The notes beneath the pieces were generated by a model. The model was not told where the DNA came from. It saw only the letters and a program-made list of their open reading frames with translations, and ran no database searches. A DNA stretch of 64,000 nucleotides, taken from NCBI RefSeq assembly GCF_001659605.2, contig NC_035174.2:6202389-6266388 (forward strand), written 5' to 3'. How positions within the stretch are numbered: the first letter of the stretch is position 1; each line of letters opens with the position of its first letter. The stretch is from Manihot esculenta (Eukaryota > Streptophyta > Magnoliopsida > Malpighiales > Euphorbiaceae). Position numbers and translations under genes: made by a program. Below are positions 1 to 10,811 of this stretch, piece after piece.

Positions 1-967
1 TGAACCCGAGAAGAAGAGTATACAAGCTATGAGCATCAGAATTGCTGGAATTGCTAAGCCTATTGCCCAGCTAACATTGGCTTGAACGTAAACAATTAGT
101 GTGACTGATATCATCTGGGCGAACGTGAACGTGAAGAAGTACCAATTGAAGAAGCTATTAATACCCTTCTTTCCAGATTCAGTTTTTGGGTTGAATTGGT
201 CTGCTCCAAATGCTAAATTGCATGGGCGGACTCCACCAGCTCCTACTACCATGAGTCCAAACCCTGTCAGTAGAAATGCCATTTGACCTGGTGTTGGCCC
301 TTGGCACGTACTGCTGTCCTTTCCACACTGGGGAGGATGAAGCTTAGAAATTGCAGCCGTTAATTGAATCACAAGCAAACCCTTCACGTAAAAATAGAGC
401 AGCAAATTAACCAGAAGCTTAGATGATAAAAATTCAATAGATACAGTGGAAAGTGTTAAATTGCAAGAAATTTGTACCAGAAAGGATGTAATGGTGGCAA
501 ACCCCAAGGTTTTATAGCGACCAAAATAAGTGTCACAAAGATAGGCTCCAAGCAAAGTACCAAAGTTGGTGGTACCGTTGAAGATGTTGATAATGGTAGC
601 TGCTGTGATGCTCTTCATGTTGAAGACAGTGGTGAGATATATCAAGAGATTTGCTAAGGTTCCAATGGCTCCAAGCTTCTCAAAAGTTTCATTTCCTGGA
701 AATTAAGTAATGTTCACTACAAATTGAACTCTAAAGCTTAAAAAAGAAAGAAAGAAGAAGAAGAAGAAGAAGAAGAAGTGGTTGAAGGCAAAGAGCAAGC
801 TCTTATTAGTTACCTATGATAAAAGGCATGGCTTTCCATCCTCTGTAGTTAGGCTCTTCATCTAGCGCATCTTCATGATTGTTATCCATGGTTGGGCTGT
901 GAGTTTCTTTCCCGTGAACTTCCATGGAGACTCTCTCTTTCTCCCCTATAGTTTCGCCGGTTGCCAT
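1..967 (-). CDS. NRT1/PTR family (NPF2-type) transporter, 5' part, cut by window edge
   Basis: This is a proton-coupled major-facilitator transporter of the plasma membrane; the NPF2 subfamily moves nitrate, glucosinolates or other glycosides. Three exons are visible on the minus strand: 967-814, 695-478 and 381 to the left edge. All junctions are GT-AG and there is no stop in frame. The start ATG at 967 precedes an acidic N-terminus and then [20 protein letters not shown], the NPF signature around the first helix with its ExxE-region. Later come [20 protein letters not shown], the [11 protein letters not shown] loop and [15 protein letters not shown]. Similarity from memory is closest to Arabidopsis NPF2.10/NPF2.11. 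The copy looks intact as far as it is visible. A decayed tandem paralogue lies upstream at 2511-4351 in the same orientation. The substrate cannot be deduced from sequence. Confidence 0.9.
740..779. repeat. GAA microsatellite in intron 1 of the NPF gene
   Basis: A run of AAGAAG/GAA units lies inside the 118-bp first intron (813-696) of the transporter. On the transcript strand it reads as a TTC-rich pyrimidine stretch upstream of the acceptor, so length variation could affect splicing; that is inference. Confidence 0.85.
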
Positions 968-2510
968 GGGAATGTGTGCGTTGAGTCTATCTCCGTCTAC
1001 TACCGGTTTTATAATGGATAAAGTAATTATTACCGAGTGAGGAAGGTAAGAAATTCAGAGTTGTGGTAATAAATTAAAGAGGAGTAAATATATGTAATGT
1101 AAGTGCAGATTAAGCAATTTTATGTGAAATGCTCTACTAATCTTCTATTATTTTAGTGCCTATTAGTATTAGCCATTGCAAAATGTGTCAAAATTAAAAA
1201 AGAAAAGTTAATAGTTCACGATAATATCTCTAAAAAAATAAAAATTTTCTTTTAAAAAATAATAAAATTATTTGTTATTGATGTAAGTAACTGCTCATGA
1301 CTTAAAAATATAGTGATACACAGATATTTTAAAAAATGATTGAAAACAAACATGATCAATTAATTTTTAGTATTATTTTAAAAAATATATATATTAAAAA
1401 TATAAATATTATGATTTGTTAATAATTCGTACAGTTTGATTTATTTTATGGGTAATGTTTGGTTAACATAACAGCTTATGACATTTCAAAAGTACATAGA
1501 CAATCACATTAAAAGCGTTTCCACTTCATTCAAAATTGGCATTAGTAGTGGACCACAATTTTGTGTTGCGAAATTTCATGTCCAAATCTCAATGCATAGA
1601 TTTCACTTTTTGAATTTGTTTTATTATACAAGTGCCTTTTATTAGTGGACTGAGGTAAAAAAAAACGTGCAATTGCTTTATGCAAAATCTAACGGTACTA
1701 GATTTTAACATCACTAAGTCATTTGATTTAAATTCTTTTTAAATTAAGTCCGTTAAAGCGTTTATTTGAATTAAAAAATGTTAAGATTAGTATCTTTTCT
1801 CATAAAAATGAGAATAAGTCATAGTTATTATATAAAAATATCATAATCAGATAATTCTAGTAATATAAGTATATTAACAAGCAACTAAATATAAAAATTT
1901 AGTGAATGAACTATTTATTTTATTTCACAAGTAAAACTTAGTAACGATTCTTTCTCAACTTGCAAAAAGTAAAAATACTTGCCAAAAAAAGAGGCATAAT
2001 CCAGGACTCAACAAGTTTACGGTGTCTATGGTGGCCAACTAGTCACTCCTCTTAACAAGACTTAAAAAATAAATAGAACTATGGTGGGAGGAGATATCAA
2101 TATGTCTGAAGTGAAACCCTTAATAAATAAATAAAAAAAAATCACAAAAAACTAATGTGACTCTTTACTCCCTACTAATTTATATTAATTTTCTCTAATA
2201 TTACTTATAGAAAACAACATTATTGAAAAATTACATTTTGATACTTCAAAACTCGTGTGACCTTGATACAAAACGTGCAATTACCTTCGAATTGCACTAA
2301 AAGATATTTCCATTTCCAGGACATTGAAACAGAACCACATGTCAAACACGAGACATGCCAAATTTGCTTTCCTATCTGCTTACGTTATCTATGAAATCAA
2401 ATTTGTAATCTGAATTACGTTCCATGAATTTTCTTATTTCATTGCTCAAGGAAACCATTATGTTACATTGTTAAATGTTTTTGTTTCAGTCGAGAGATCA
2501 TTGTCAGTTT
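968..2510. other. Intergenic AT-rich spacer between NPF copies
   Basis: About 1.5 kb separates the two tandem transporter copies. It is AT-rich, with poly-A/T runs and no reading frame, RNA gene or transposon end that I recognise. The part just above 967 should hold the promoter and 5' leader of the intact transporter, since both copies are transcribed leftward. Confidence 0.6.
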
Positions 2511-4351
2511 TCATTGAACTACTTCAAGGATTTTGGTAGCACCACCTTTGTATTTATACCACCTTGCGCATACTATGAAGTAGCCTAAATTTATGATTCC
2601 TAGTGCAGCAATCAAGTAATAGAAGTACTCCAGTCTTCCATTGTTAAGATCTTCAGGTAACCAGTCACCAGTTGAAGAGCTTTTTGTCTTTTGATGAACT
2701 ATGAACAACAAGAATCCGCTGAGGTAACTAGATACTGCTACGGCAACAAACGACAAAGAAACTCCGATATTTCTCATGTTCTCTGGGAATTGCTTGTAGT
2801 AGAATTCAATTTGGGCTATGGCCGTGAATGCTTCAGAAATTCCTGTAAGTGTCAACTGAGGCACGAGCCACATGGCTGATAGTGAAGAAATGGCACGACC
2901 CATGGAGTCCTTTCCGATTGGATTGCTGAGAGCAGAAGCTTTTCTTCTGTCTTCTACTATGGCGGATATAATTGTCGTGATTATTCCAAGAACCAAGCCG
3001 ACACCCATCTCTCTTTGTTTGTCAACTTTCGAGCTGAGGAACTATGATTCGATCGTAAAAAGGTATCCAGATGGTGAGGCCTAGCAAGGCACCTGGAATT
3101 TTGAAATTAGTATTGCCTAGGCGTCTATCGGATTGAAGAGCCTGAAAGACTACGTATGTTTGCTGCTGATTCGTAGAAACATAGTATAGAAGTGCAGAGG
3201 CCCATATGGGAATCACTCTCACTAAGCATTTTACTTCTTCCACCTTCTGCATGCTGCAAAGTCTCCATGGAAGAGCTGCTGCTCCATTTGAGTCAATTTT
3301 GTCTTCAGGGGTTACTATTGCAGCTTTGTCCAGAAATCTGAGTAGAAATCATATCTTCTCATTAAAATTTTGACCCAAAAAAAATGTTCAGACAGCAGGT
3401 GGAGAGTTTTTGCTTACCTGAATTGATCAGTGTAGGAAAGCTTGGAATTGATAGAATTAGCTGGAATATGGTTAAAAAGGAATAGCCATGGTTGCTCTGA
3501 TAACTTGAGTTTTCTCTTCTTAATTGCAACCACTAACACCTGCATTGCACTTGTCAAGGGATTACCATCTGGTTTCACTTTCACATAAATCCTTGAACCC
3601 ATGAAAAATACTACTCATCCCAAGAACATCATAAATGCTGGAATCGCGATCCCCCAAGCCCAGCTTACCTCAGACTGAACGTATACAACCACTGTCAAGG
3701 ATATCATCTTGGCAAAAGTGAAGGTGAACTAGTACCAATTGAAGACGCTAGTGATCCCTCTCTTTTCAGGATTGAATTGGTCAGCTCCAAAGGCCAAGTT
3801 ACAAGGTCTAATTCTTCCTGCTCTAACTACTAGTAATCCTAATCCACTTAGCAGGAAAGCCATTTGCAATGGCGTTGGTCCAGGGCACCTGCCATGGCCA
3901 ATGTCTCTAGTTCCGCAATGGGAATGATGAAGCTTGGAGATTGCAGCTGTTAGTGTTAGTATCAGCATCCCCTTCAAAAACCATTTGAGAGTTAGAATAA
4001 AAATTATTGTAATTGCTTCCATGGCTGTTAAGTGTTAACTGTAGGAATTGTACCATGAAAGAGGCTATGCAAGCAAATGCCAGTGTCTTGTAGCGATCGA
4101 AAAAGGTGTCGCAAATGAATGCTCCAAGCAAGGTTGCAAAGTTAGTGGTGCCATTGAAGATGTTGATGAGAGTTGCAGCTGTGATGCTTTTCATGTGGAA
4201 GACAGTTGTAAGGTAGGCCAGGAAGTTGGATAAGGTGCCTGTTGTCCCCAGCTTCTCAAAAGTCTCATTTCCTCTCACCAATAACAAAGGACATGGCCTT
4301 TATTGCTCTGTATTTGATCCTGGGCTCATCAACAGACTGCTCCACCTCCAT
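2511..4351 (-). pseudogene. Decayed tandem copy of NPF2-type NRT1/PTR transporter
   Basis: Nearly the whole NPF protein can be followed from an ATG at 4351 to a stop at 2511, including [21 protein letters not shown], the [16 protein letters not shown] segment, FYKQFPENMR-like text and the C-terminal RWYKYKGG. Disabling changes are visible. Intron 1 is collapsed to 7 bases near 4275, which shifts the frame. A TAG replaces the residue after FNWY near 3730. A TGA follows MMFLG near 3615. Near 3020 a single-base loss and a deletion of about 20 bases remove the residues between NKER and MGVG. Introns 4053-3972 and the one ending at 3338 still have GT-AG ends. GG in the substrate-pocket loop is changed to GR. 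It is probably an unprocessed tandem duplicate, since its other introns remain. Confidence 0.88.
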
Positions 4352-7300
4352 CTGCTCTGCAATGATTCCTCCTCTGTGGGCGTTTGTTTTGGACCGTCAG
4401 GTCCTTGTTTTAATGGAACCAATCTTCGAAAACAAAAAATCCTCCTCTCTTTCCCTGTCTGTGTCTGTAATCTGGATTATAGTAATTGCTAAAAAATATT
4501 TTTTTTTTATAAAAGGATTGAAAATAAAGAAGATAATAAAATGTTAAAATGAATTTAGGATTTTAAGAAAAATAACAAAAAATAAATAAATTTTATATTT
4601 TTTACAATTACACCATAATTTTTTGCTTTTCAATAACTTTACCTTGTAATCAACCAGAAGATTAACGCCCACTAATATTAATAGAATATAAAAAAGTTTA
4701 TAACACCGTGGTAAATTTTAAGATTTTTATTTTAATATTATCGCCAAAAAAACAATTTCTCTAGTTGCCATTATTGAGCAACTCAAGGTGATAGATAAGG
4801 CATGTACGCAATTCGTAAGACTTAGCTGTGAATAAGACAAATGACATTATGTTCTCTCTGGTTTTATATTTTGAGAGATTTACTATTTAATTTTTTAATA
4901 TTTTTATTATTAATAAATAAATTTTTATGCTTTTAAAAATTTATTAAATCGTTGTTTTTTTTATTAATAAAATAATTATTTTATTTTTTTTATTAAAAAT
5001 AAATAAAAAATAAATTTTTTTTTAAAAATTTAATTTTATCCTCAAATAAAACTTTTTATTTAATTCTTAAATATTACTATTATTAATAAGTCAATCTCTA
5101 TATTTTTAAAAATTTATTAAAATATTCTTATCTTTTCTCATATTCATTAAAACGTTCTTATTGTTTCTCATTTCTTTTCTTTCAAAAAAAGAAAAAAAAG
5201 AAGAAGAAGAAAAAGAAAATGACGAAGGAGAAGAAGAAGAAAAAGAAGAAAAAAGAAAAAGAAAAAAAAAACGAAGATGATGATGATGAAGAAAAACAAG
5301 AAGAATAAGAAAATTTTCCTCTTTCTCTTTAAAAAGGAAAAATAAAAAGAAAAATAAAAGAATAAGAATAGAAGAAGAAGAATAGAAGAATAGAAGAAGA
5401 AGAAGAAAATGATGAGAAGGAAGAACCAATGGAGAAAATGAAGGAGGAGGATAAGGAATAGAAGGAGGGTAATTTAGTTTTTTGCTTTTAATGGTAGAAA
5501 TAGATGAAATGAATATTTTATTGATAGAAAAAAAAAGATAAAAATATTTTAATAAATTTTTGAAAATATAAAGATTGACTTGTTAATGATAATAATATTT
5601 AGAAACTGAATTATAAATCTACCATAAATAAAATATATAAAATTTAAAATCAAAAATAAAAATAATCACAACCAAAATTTTAATTTTTCAGAGTATAAAG
5701 TGTAGTTGCAAGCAATGATGAGATGATTAAAAGGGTCCAAGTACTTCAATGCAAATATAATTTCTTTTGTAACTATAGTCCAACTTGCAGAGTCCTATAG
5801 GCTGTCAGCATCTAAGGATGCCAATTACGTGAAGAATTCTGGTCTAACATGTTCATTATAAAGAGACAAAAGCGTCGCACTTCCTTTGTTGACAAGTTGC
5901 TTCTTAATGATTCATTATTTTATCATGTAAGATTATTACAACAAGTGATGAATTTAGAGATCAATATAATATATATCATAAAAGAGAAAATTTTTTATTA
6001 TATTAACAAGAGGTTGGAAATTTCACGTAATGCTTTAGAATTAAATCTAAATTTTATAACAATTCAATAAATTCTATTAATTGTAAGTTCATTATAATTT
6101 TATTTATTCTCTTAATTTTCAAAATTTTTATGAAATTTAATTATTATAATACATACTTTTACAACATAAAAATTAAGAAAATAATAAGAAAAATATTATA
6201 CGTTCCTCTATTTTACATAATCAAACCCTTTTCTAATTAATTAAAAAATTCTTATTTCAAATAAGAAATAAGAGTTTTGTTAGCAGAATTCTCTTTTTTT
6301 CTAGTAGAATTATGTGGTGGGCATGAATAGAAAAATCTACACGTAATTATTAATCATATATATATATATATAATATGAGTATTGTAGTTGGAGTTATCTA
6401 TGGCTTTCCACTTAAAATCAATATAGAAATTATTTCAGATAATCATATGAAATATATATATAAAAAGAAATTTTAAAAAATATTAAATCTTAGCTCGGGC
6501 AATGCAGTTTGACGAGTATTTCCTTCCTGCTCTATCATTAAGGTCGGCAGAGATAAATTGAAACTTGTGGTGGTGATGGTTCAACGTCCTTTTATGCCAA
6601 AATTTCCACGACATTTAAGCGTCAGCTCTTTCGGTTTTGGTCGCTTGTTCACACTTGTTATGGCGGTGTAATAATGCACGTAGAAATTTCTTACGCATGT
6701 AATTATTAGAACATCACTGAGAGTTTAGCAACTAGCAAGTGATATCCGTCACCCACGTAAGGAATCGATTTGCTTGCGTGAGAACTGTCAAGTAGCTGGT
6801 AGTGTGGGGTTGGTGAGCTTCGACGCATTCACATCCAGCTAGCTTTATCAAGCAATTTTGACTTCTTCTTTTTATGCCTCTTGTTTTCTTTCTGATGTTG
6901 CCTAAGGAATTCTTTTGATTCTTTGATTATGTAGTATCTATATAAAATAAATAAATAAATAAATGAGATATTGATATTTGTTAATAATCATTCTAATGTT
7001 AAGTCAAGGATTTGTATATTATGAACGAGTTAAGAGTGTAATATAATACTTTGCATATTATCACTAAAAGCCAATCTGGTCAAAAGTTTTTCATTAAACG
7101 AAGGAAGCATGAGTCATATCACTTTCTTTCCCAAAGATATGATACTATTTCATCTTTCAATTCCTACTATTGAGTGTCACTGGACTGCATATCTTAAGAT
7201 CTTCGTGTTCATGGGTTAGTCTTCTTTTTTCGATTCCCACGGGCTGCAAAGATTAGCTGATTCTGGATCTCAGCATCTTTGTAGCCATTGGGCTTGATGG

Positions 7301-7640
7301 CTATTTTCCGTCAAGTGTGAATTTGATTTGGTCGAGCTATTGGACTTATGACTCATTGGGCTACCTCTCGCTTTTTCAAAATGGCCCAATACATTTCCGT
7401 CAAGCTGCCACCTGGTCACATGGGCTTCCCCTATTTTGCGGAAGATGTTCTCCTTCATTCAAAATTTTCGGTGGCCCTAATGCTTTCATCAATTACAAGA
7501 GATCATTCCTTATTATAGTTAAAGCGTTCCATCCCTCATTGTTTGACGAATAAAATTGCACTGCAATCGGCAGCTAAATCCGTTTTCGATTGGGCCAACT
7601 TGGCTAGTAGCAGTTCATGGACAAGCCACTTCCTTCCTTG
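4352..7640. other. Intergenic AT-rich region
   Basis: About 3.3 kb without a recognisable gene. It holds long A/T-rich stretches, a strand-asymmetric purine tract (5165-5470), a short TA dinucleotide run near 6357-6371 and, at its right end, more balanced sequence into which element A is inserted. Short open frames here show no family resemblance. Confidence 0.6.
5165..5470. repeat. Purine-rich GAA/GAAAA simple-repeat tract
   Basis: About 300 bases are almost entirely A and G on the plus strand, mixing GAA, GAAA, GATGAT and GGA units. It creates an artificial Phe/Ser/Leu-rich open frame on the other strand, which I do not regard as a gene. Confidence 0.85.
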
Positions 7641-8084
7641 TGTCACGGGCACAATGCTTCACCCCAATGAAAGCACCCATGCGGCACTAGTAAACTCACC
7701 CCAAGCTTGAGAATACTAGTCAGCCTTACCCCAAATATGCCAACTTAGACAATAGAGAAGTGCGTAGCGGAAGCTTAAGAAAGAAAAAGCCAAAGAGTTG
7801 GCAAACAATAGCCAAAACACTCAATTAAATATGTTGTGGGATGATAGAGCCAAATTTAGACCCATTTTCCATATTAATATTTATGTTAATTTACACATTT
7901 TCTACCTAATTTTGTGGTTTTAACCTTATTTTGCAGAAAATGGAGTAAAATGGTAATTTGGCAAAAATGGCCTGAAATCTGCCCAAAAGAGAGCAAAATT
8001 GCACAAGCATGGTTTGCCCAAATTGTTTGCCCAAACCAAAGTTGAAGCTGAAATGGAAGAGGAACAATCTGCTGTTTGACCAGA

Positions 8085-8260
8085 CTGTTTGCCCAAACAG
8101 ACTGGGCAAACAGATTAGCAGGGCAGAAGCAGAGCACAAAAATTAGACTGTTTGCCCAAACAGACTGGGCAAACAGGCCAGCAGTGCGCAGGCAACAGGG
8201 AAAACCGACTGTTTGCCCGAGCTGTTTGCCCAAACAACGCGGGCAAACAGCACCAGCAAC
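8085..8260. repeat. Array of CTGTTTGCCC/GGGCAAACAG inverted motifs in the solo LTR
   Basis: The 10-base arms CTGTTTGCCC and GGGCAAACAG face each other across 9 bases at 8085-8113 and again at 8148-8176. Further partial copies occur at about 8208-8250. They lie about 230-400 bases upstream of the LTR TATA box, where U3 regulatory repeats are expected. Confidence 0.8.
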
Positions 8261-8486
8261 CAGCAGACAGTAAATTGCGGGAAAATCAAAATTCAAATGC
8301 TCAAGAAGTGTTTTCCCTCTCAAACACGTGTGGACAGCTCAGCAAACCCTAAAGACACCTCAGCACTCAATCCCACATATTTAGGAAGGCAAATCTCATC
8401 AAAATACAATTACCTTCCAAGAATTCAACTCCAATTGGGAAAAGGAGTCCCATCTCAACAAGGAAACCTAGGGCAGCCTCTTCAGC

Positions 8487-8494
8487 TATAAAAG
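8487..8494 (+). promoter_or_regulatory. TATA box of the nested solo LTR
   Basis: TATAAAAG followed by a GC-rich GGCATG context marks the U3/R promoter of the solo LTR and gives its orientation. Confidence 0.6.
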
Positions 8495-10528
8495 GGCATG
8501 CAAACCAGCAGATCAAGTATCCTTGAATCATCTTTGGATCAACTCATCCTCGGCAGGACCACTCCAGCAGCTGCGCGCCCCTTGCGCCAGCCCTTCTCCA
8601 TCTCTTTTTGTTTTCTTTCTTTATTTTCATGTTAGTTTCAGCCATGAGTGGCTGAAACCCTTTTTCTAGTTGAAGAATAAGGTGAAACTTTGGTTGTTTA
8701 TGGATTGGGAGATCTGAACCTTTATGTTATTCTTTTATTAATCAGTATTTATGCAATTTTGTGCTTAATTCATTGTTGCTTTGTTGTTTTGATCAAATTG
8801 GCCACTTGATTCTTGATTGCAAAGTAATTCTTTGTTAGTTTGGATAATTTTTAGTCCGTAATTGCTGGAATTATTCAAATACAAGTAACCCTTGGTGTAA
8901 AAACCTAGGAAATTGCATAATCTAGCAATATCACCATACGTTTGGGTAGCTAGAATTAGGTCTCTCTATTTCTTAATGCAATTAACAGTTGTTAGATGCC
9001 AAAGGCCCAAGGACGTTCCTTGGCAACTTGTTGATTAGTGATTAATTAGAGGACGTTCCCTAATTAATCTATGCTTAAGGAGGGATATGGTTGGTGAGAA
9101 GCGTCTTCCACCTCCATAACTAATTTATTGAGTTAAATAAGAGAATATAAGTTTCAATGATCAATCCCAACAACTAAAGTGGATCCAACTCTTCAACTAG
9201 GCCTTTCTCATTATTGAATTTCTCTACTTTAATTATTTGCTTTTCTCTATTGCTTTCAATATTAGTTTAGTTTATCAAACCTCAAAACCCCCATTTTACT
9301 TTTATTGTTTGTTTCTTTACTTGGTCTTGACAAGGAAAATAAGTAAGTGTCAATTCCCTGTGGATTCGACCCTATTGCCACTATCTGCAAGTTTATTGTT
9401 GATTGTTTAATAGGTTTATTTTTGACGGCTTCGACAACCGCTTATCATGGGATTACAAACTCAAGCTATGTACAAGTGCTCTCAAACTCTCTCACAAGAT
9501 TCCCTCACTTGTGTACGAGAGAGTGCTCTCAAATAGCTCTCAAGGATTGCTCTCAAAGCTCCTGGTATGGTGCTGGACAAATGCCCCAGCACCCCTATTT
9601 ATAGGCTGCCCACCTCCTCAATGTGTGGTGGAAAAGCCCTCCCAAACATGTGGCCAGAATTTGCCTTCCAGAAGTTTCAGGGACTAAATGGTAATTTCAC
9701 ACCCCTGGGAAGCTTCTGGATTCTGCTGGTCAACCAGCTCGTGGACCCCCTGCTGCTGGTGAGAAATCTGCTGCCCCTGCAGATTTCTGGAAGCTTCTGG
9801 GCTGTTCCAGCCTGTTCTGGGCGCCACTGGCCCGTTCTGGTGCCTTCTGGAATTTTCGTAGGCCAACCAGACTCCCCTGGAATTTTCGTTGGCCAACCAG
9901 ACCCTCCTGGCACCTTCTCGCGCGCCCCCGATGATTCTGGAACCTTCCCGCGCCTTCCAGCACGTCCCCGAGCCTTCCCGTCGCTGACAGACTCGAACCT
10001 CGCTCTGCCTTGCTCCGCAGGCCAACCATCGCTGTGGGCCAACTAGCTCCGTAGGCCAACCAGCGATAGCCCGATCCTCGCACACGTCCGCCTGCGCTCC
10101 CAGCGTGCGCCTGCCCTGCGCGCCTCGCAGCAGTGCCTGCGCGTCCTGCGTGTCGCGCCCCCGTTGCGCGCCCCGCAGCGCCCCGCGCCAGTAGGCGTCC
10201 CGCGGGCCCGTTGCCACAGCGCCCCGCACCCCCTGTGCGTCCTGCAGCTCCTGCATGCCCCGCAGGCCTAGTTGGCTCCCGTAGGCCTACTACGCCTTGC
10301 CAACTGCCTGTGTGCCAGCCCGCTGCCCCCGACGCCCACTGCTGGCAGAATTGCCCCGTTGGCAGAATTTGATCAATCCAGCAGCCCGTCTGCTGTTTTT
10401 CTCCACCGATTGGCCCGTCCCATTAATTCTTGGGCAATTTGGCTCTTTGGGTCGTTTGGCCACTCCCATAGGCCTACGACCACCATATTTTGGGGAGTTC
10501 GTGGGTGTGTCACCTTCGGTACGTGACA

Positions 10529-10541
10529 TCCTCCCCCACCC
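10529..10541 (-). promoter_or_regulatory. Polypurine tract of element A
   Basis: On the minus strand GGGTGGGGGAGGA directly precedes the 3' LTR start. This is where plus-strand DNA synthesis of an LTR element is primed. Confidence 0.8.
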
Positions 10542-10811
10542 ATTCCGGCAACGCCCTCGTTGCTCTAGTCCCTTGCTTCCATGCTGCCCTTCAACCAGCG
10601 TCATCGCCCCAATGGAAGAGAAATTTGCCTCAGAAATTCTCCTCTCAACCCAATCCTCCCTGTGGATTGGCACATATAGTGGCTGCCCCTCCACCATAAA
10701 GCCCATGGTGTTAGCATGTAACATGAGGAAGGCTCCCTTCTCCTTGAGGAAGTCTATCCCCAAGTACATTAGCTTCTCCTCTAAAGGCACGATCACAATG
10801 TCGGTCTTACC

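Larger units (their letters stand above)
7842..9447 (+). mobile_element. Solo LTR (Ty3/Gypsy Athila/Tat-like) nested in element A
   Basis: This 1606-bp unit starts TGATAGAG and ends GCTTATCA, so its ends form the TGATA...TATCA inverted pair typical of Gypsy LTRs. TGGGA is duplicated at 7837-7841 and 9448-9452. The uninterrupted target is preserved in the other LTR of element A near 12697. A TATA box (TATAAAAG, 8487-8494) sets the plus orientation. The tail (CCCTGTGGATTCGACC near 9357) is typical of the R-U5 part of Athila/Tat LTRs. No internal coding region exists, so it is a recombined solo LTR. Confidence 0.85.
7641..10528 (-). repeat. 3' LTR of element A, split by a nested solo LTR
   Basis: LTR sequence occupies 7641-7841 and 9453-10528, about 1277 bp without the insertion. 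It matches the right LTR closely. The main difference is about 80 extra bases near 9990-10070, containing repeats of the GGCCAAC motif, that the right copy lacks. The left flank and the junction at 10528 show the TG...CA ends. Confidence 0.85.

Noticed and set aside
5106..5429. Minus-strand frame of about 107 codons rich in Phe, Leu and Ser
   Set aside because: It is created by the purine-rich simple-repeat tract and has no protein family character.
9684..10372. Several overlapping open frames on both strands, repeated near 12923-13540
   Set aside because: They lie within the GC-rich part of the element A LTRs, occur in both LTR copies and reflect base composition, not coding selection.
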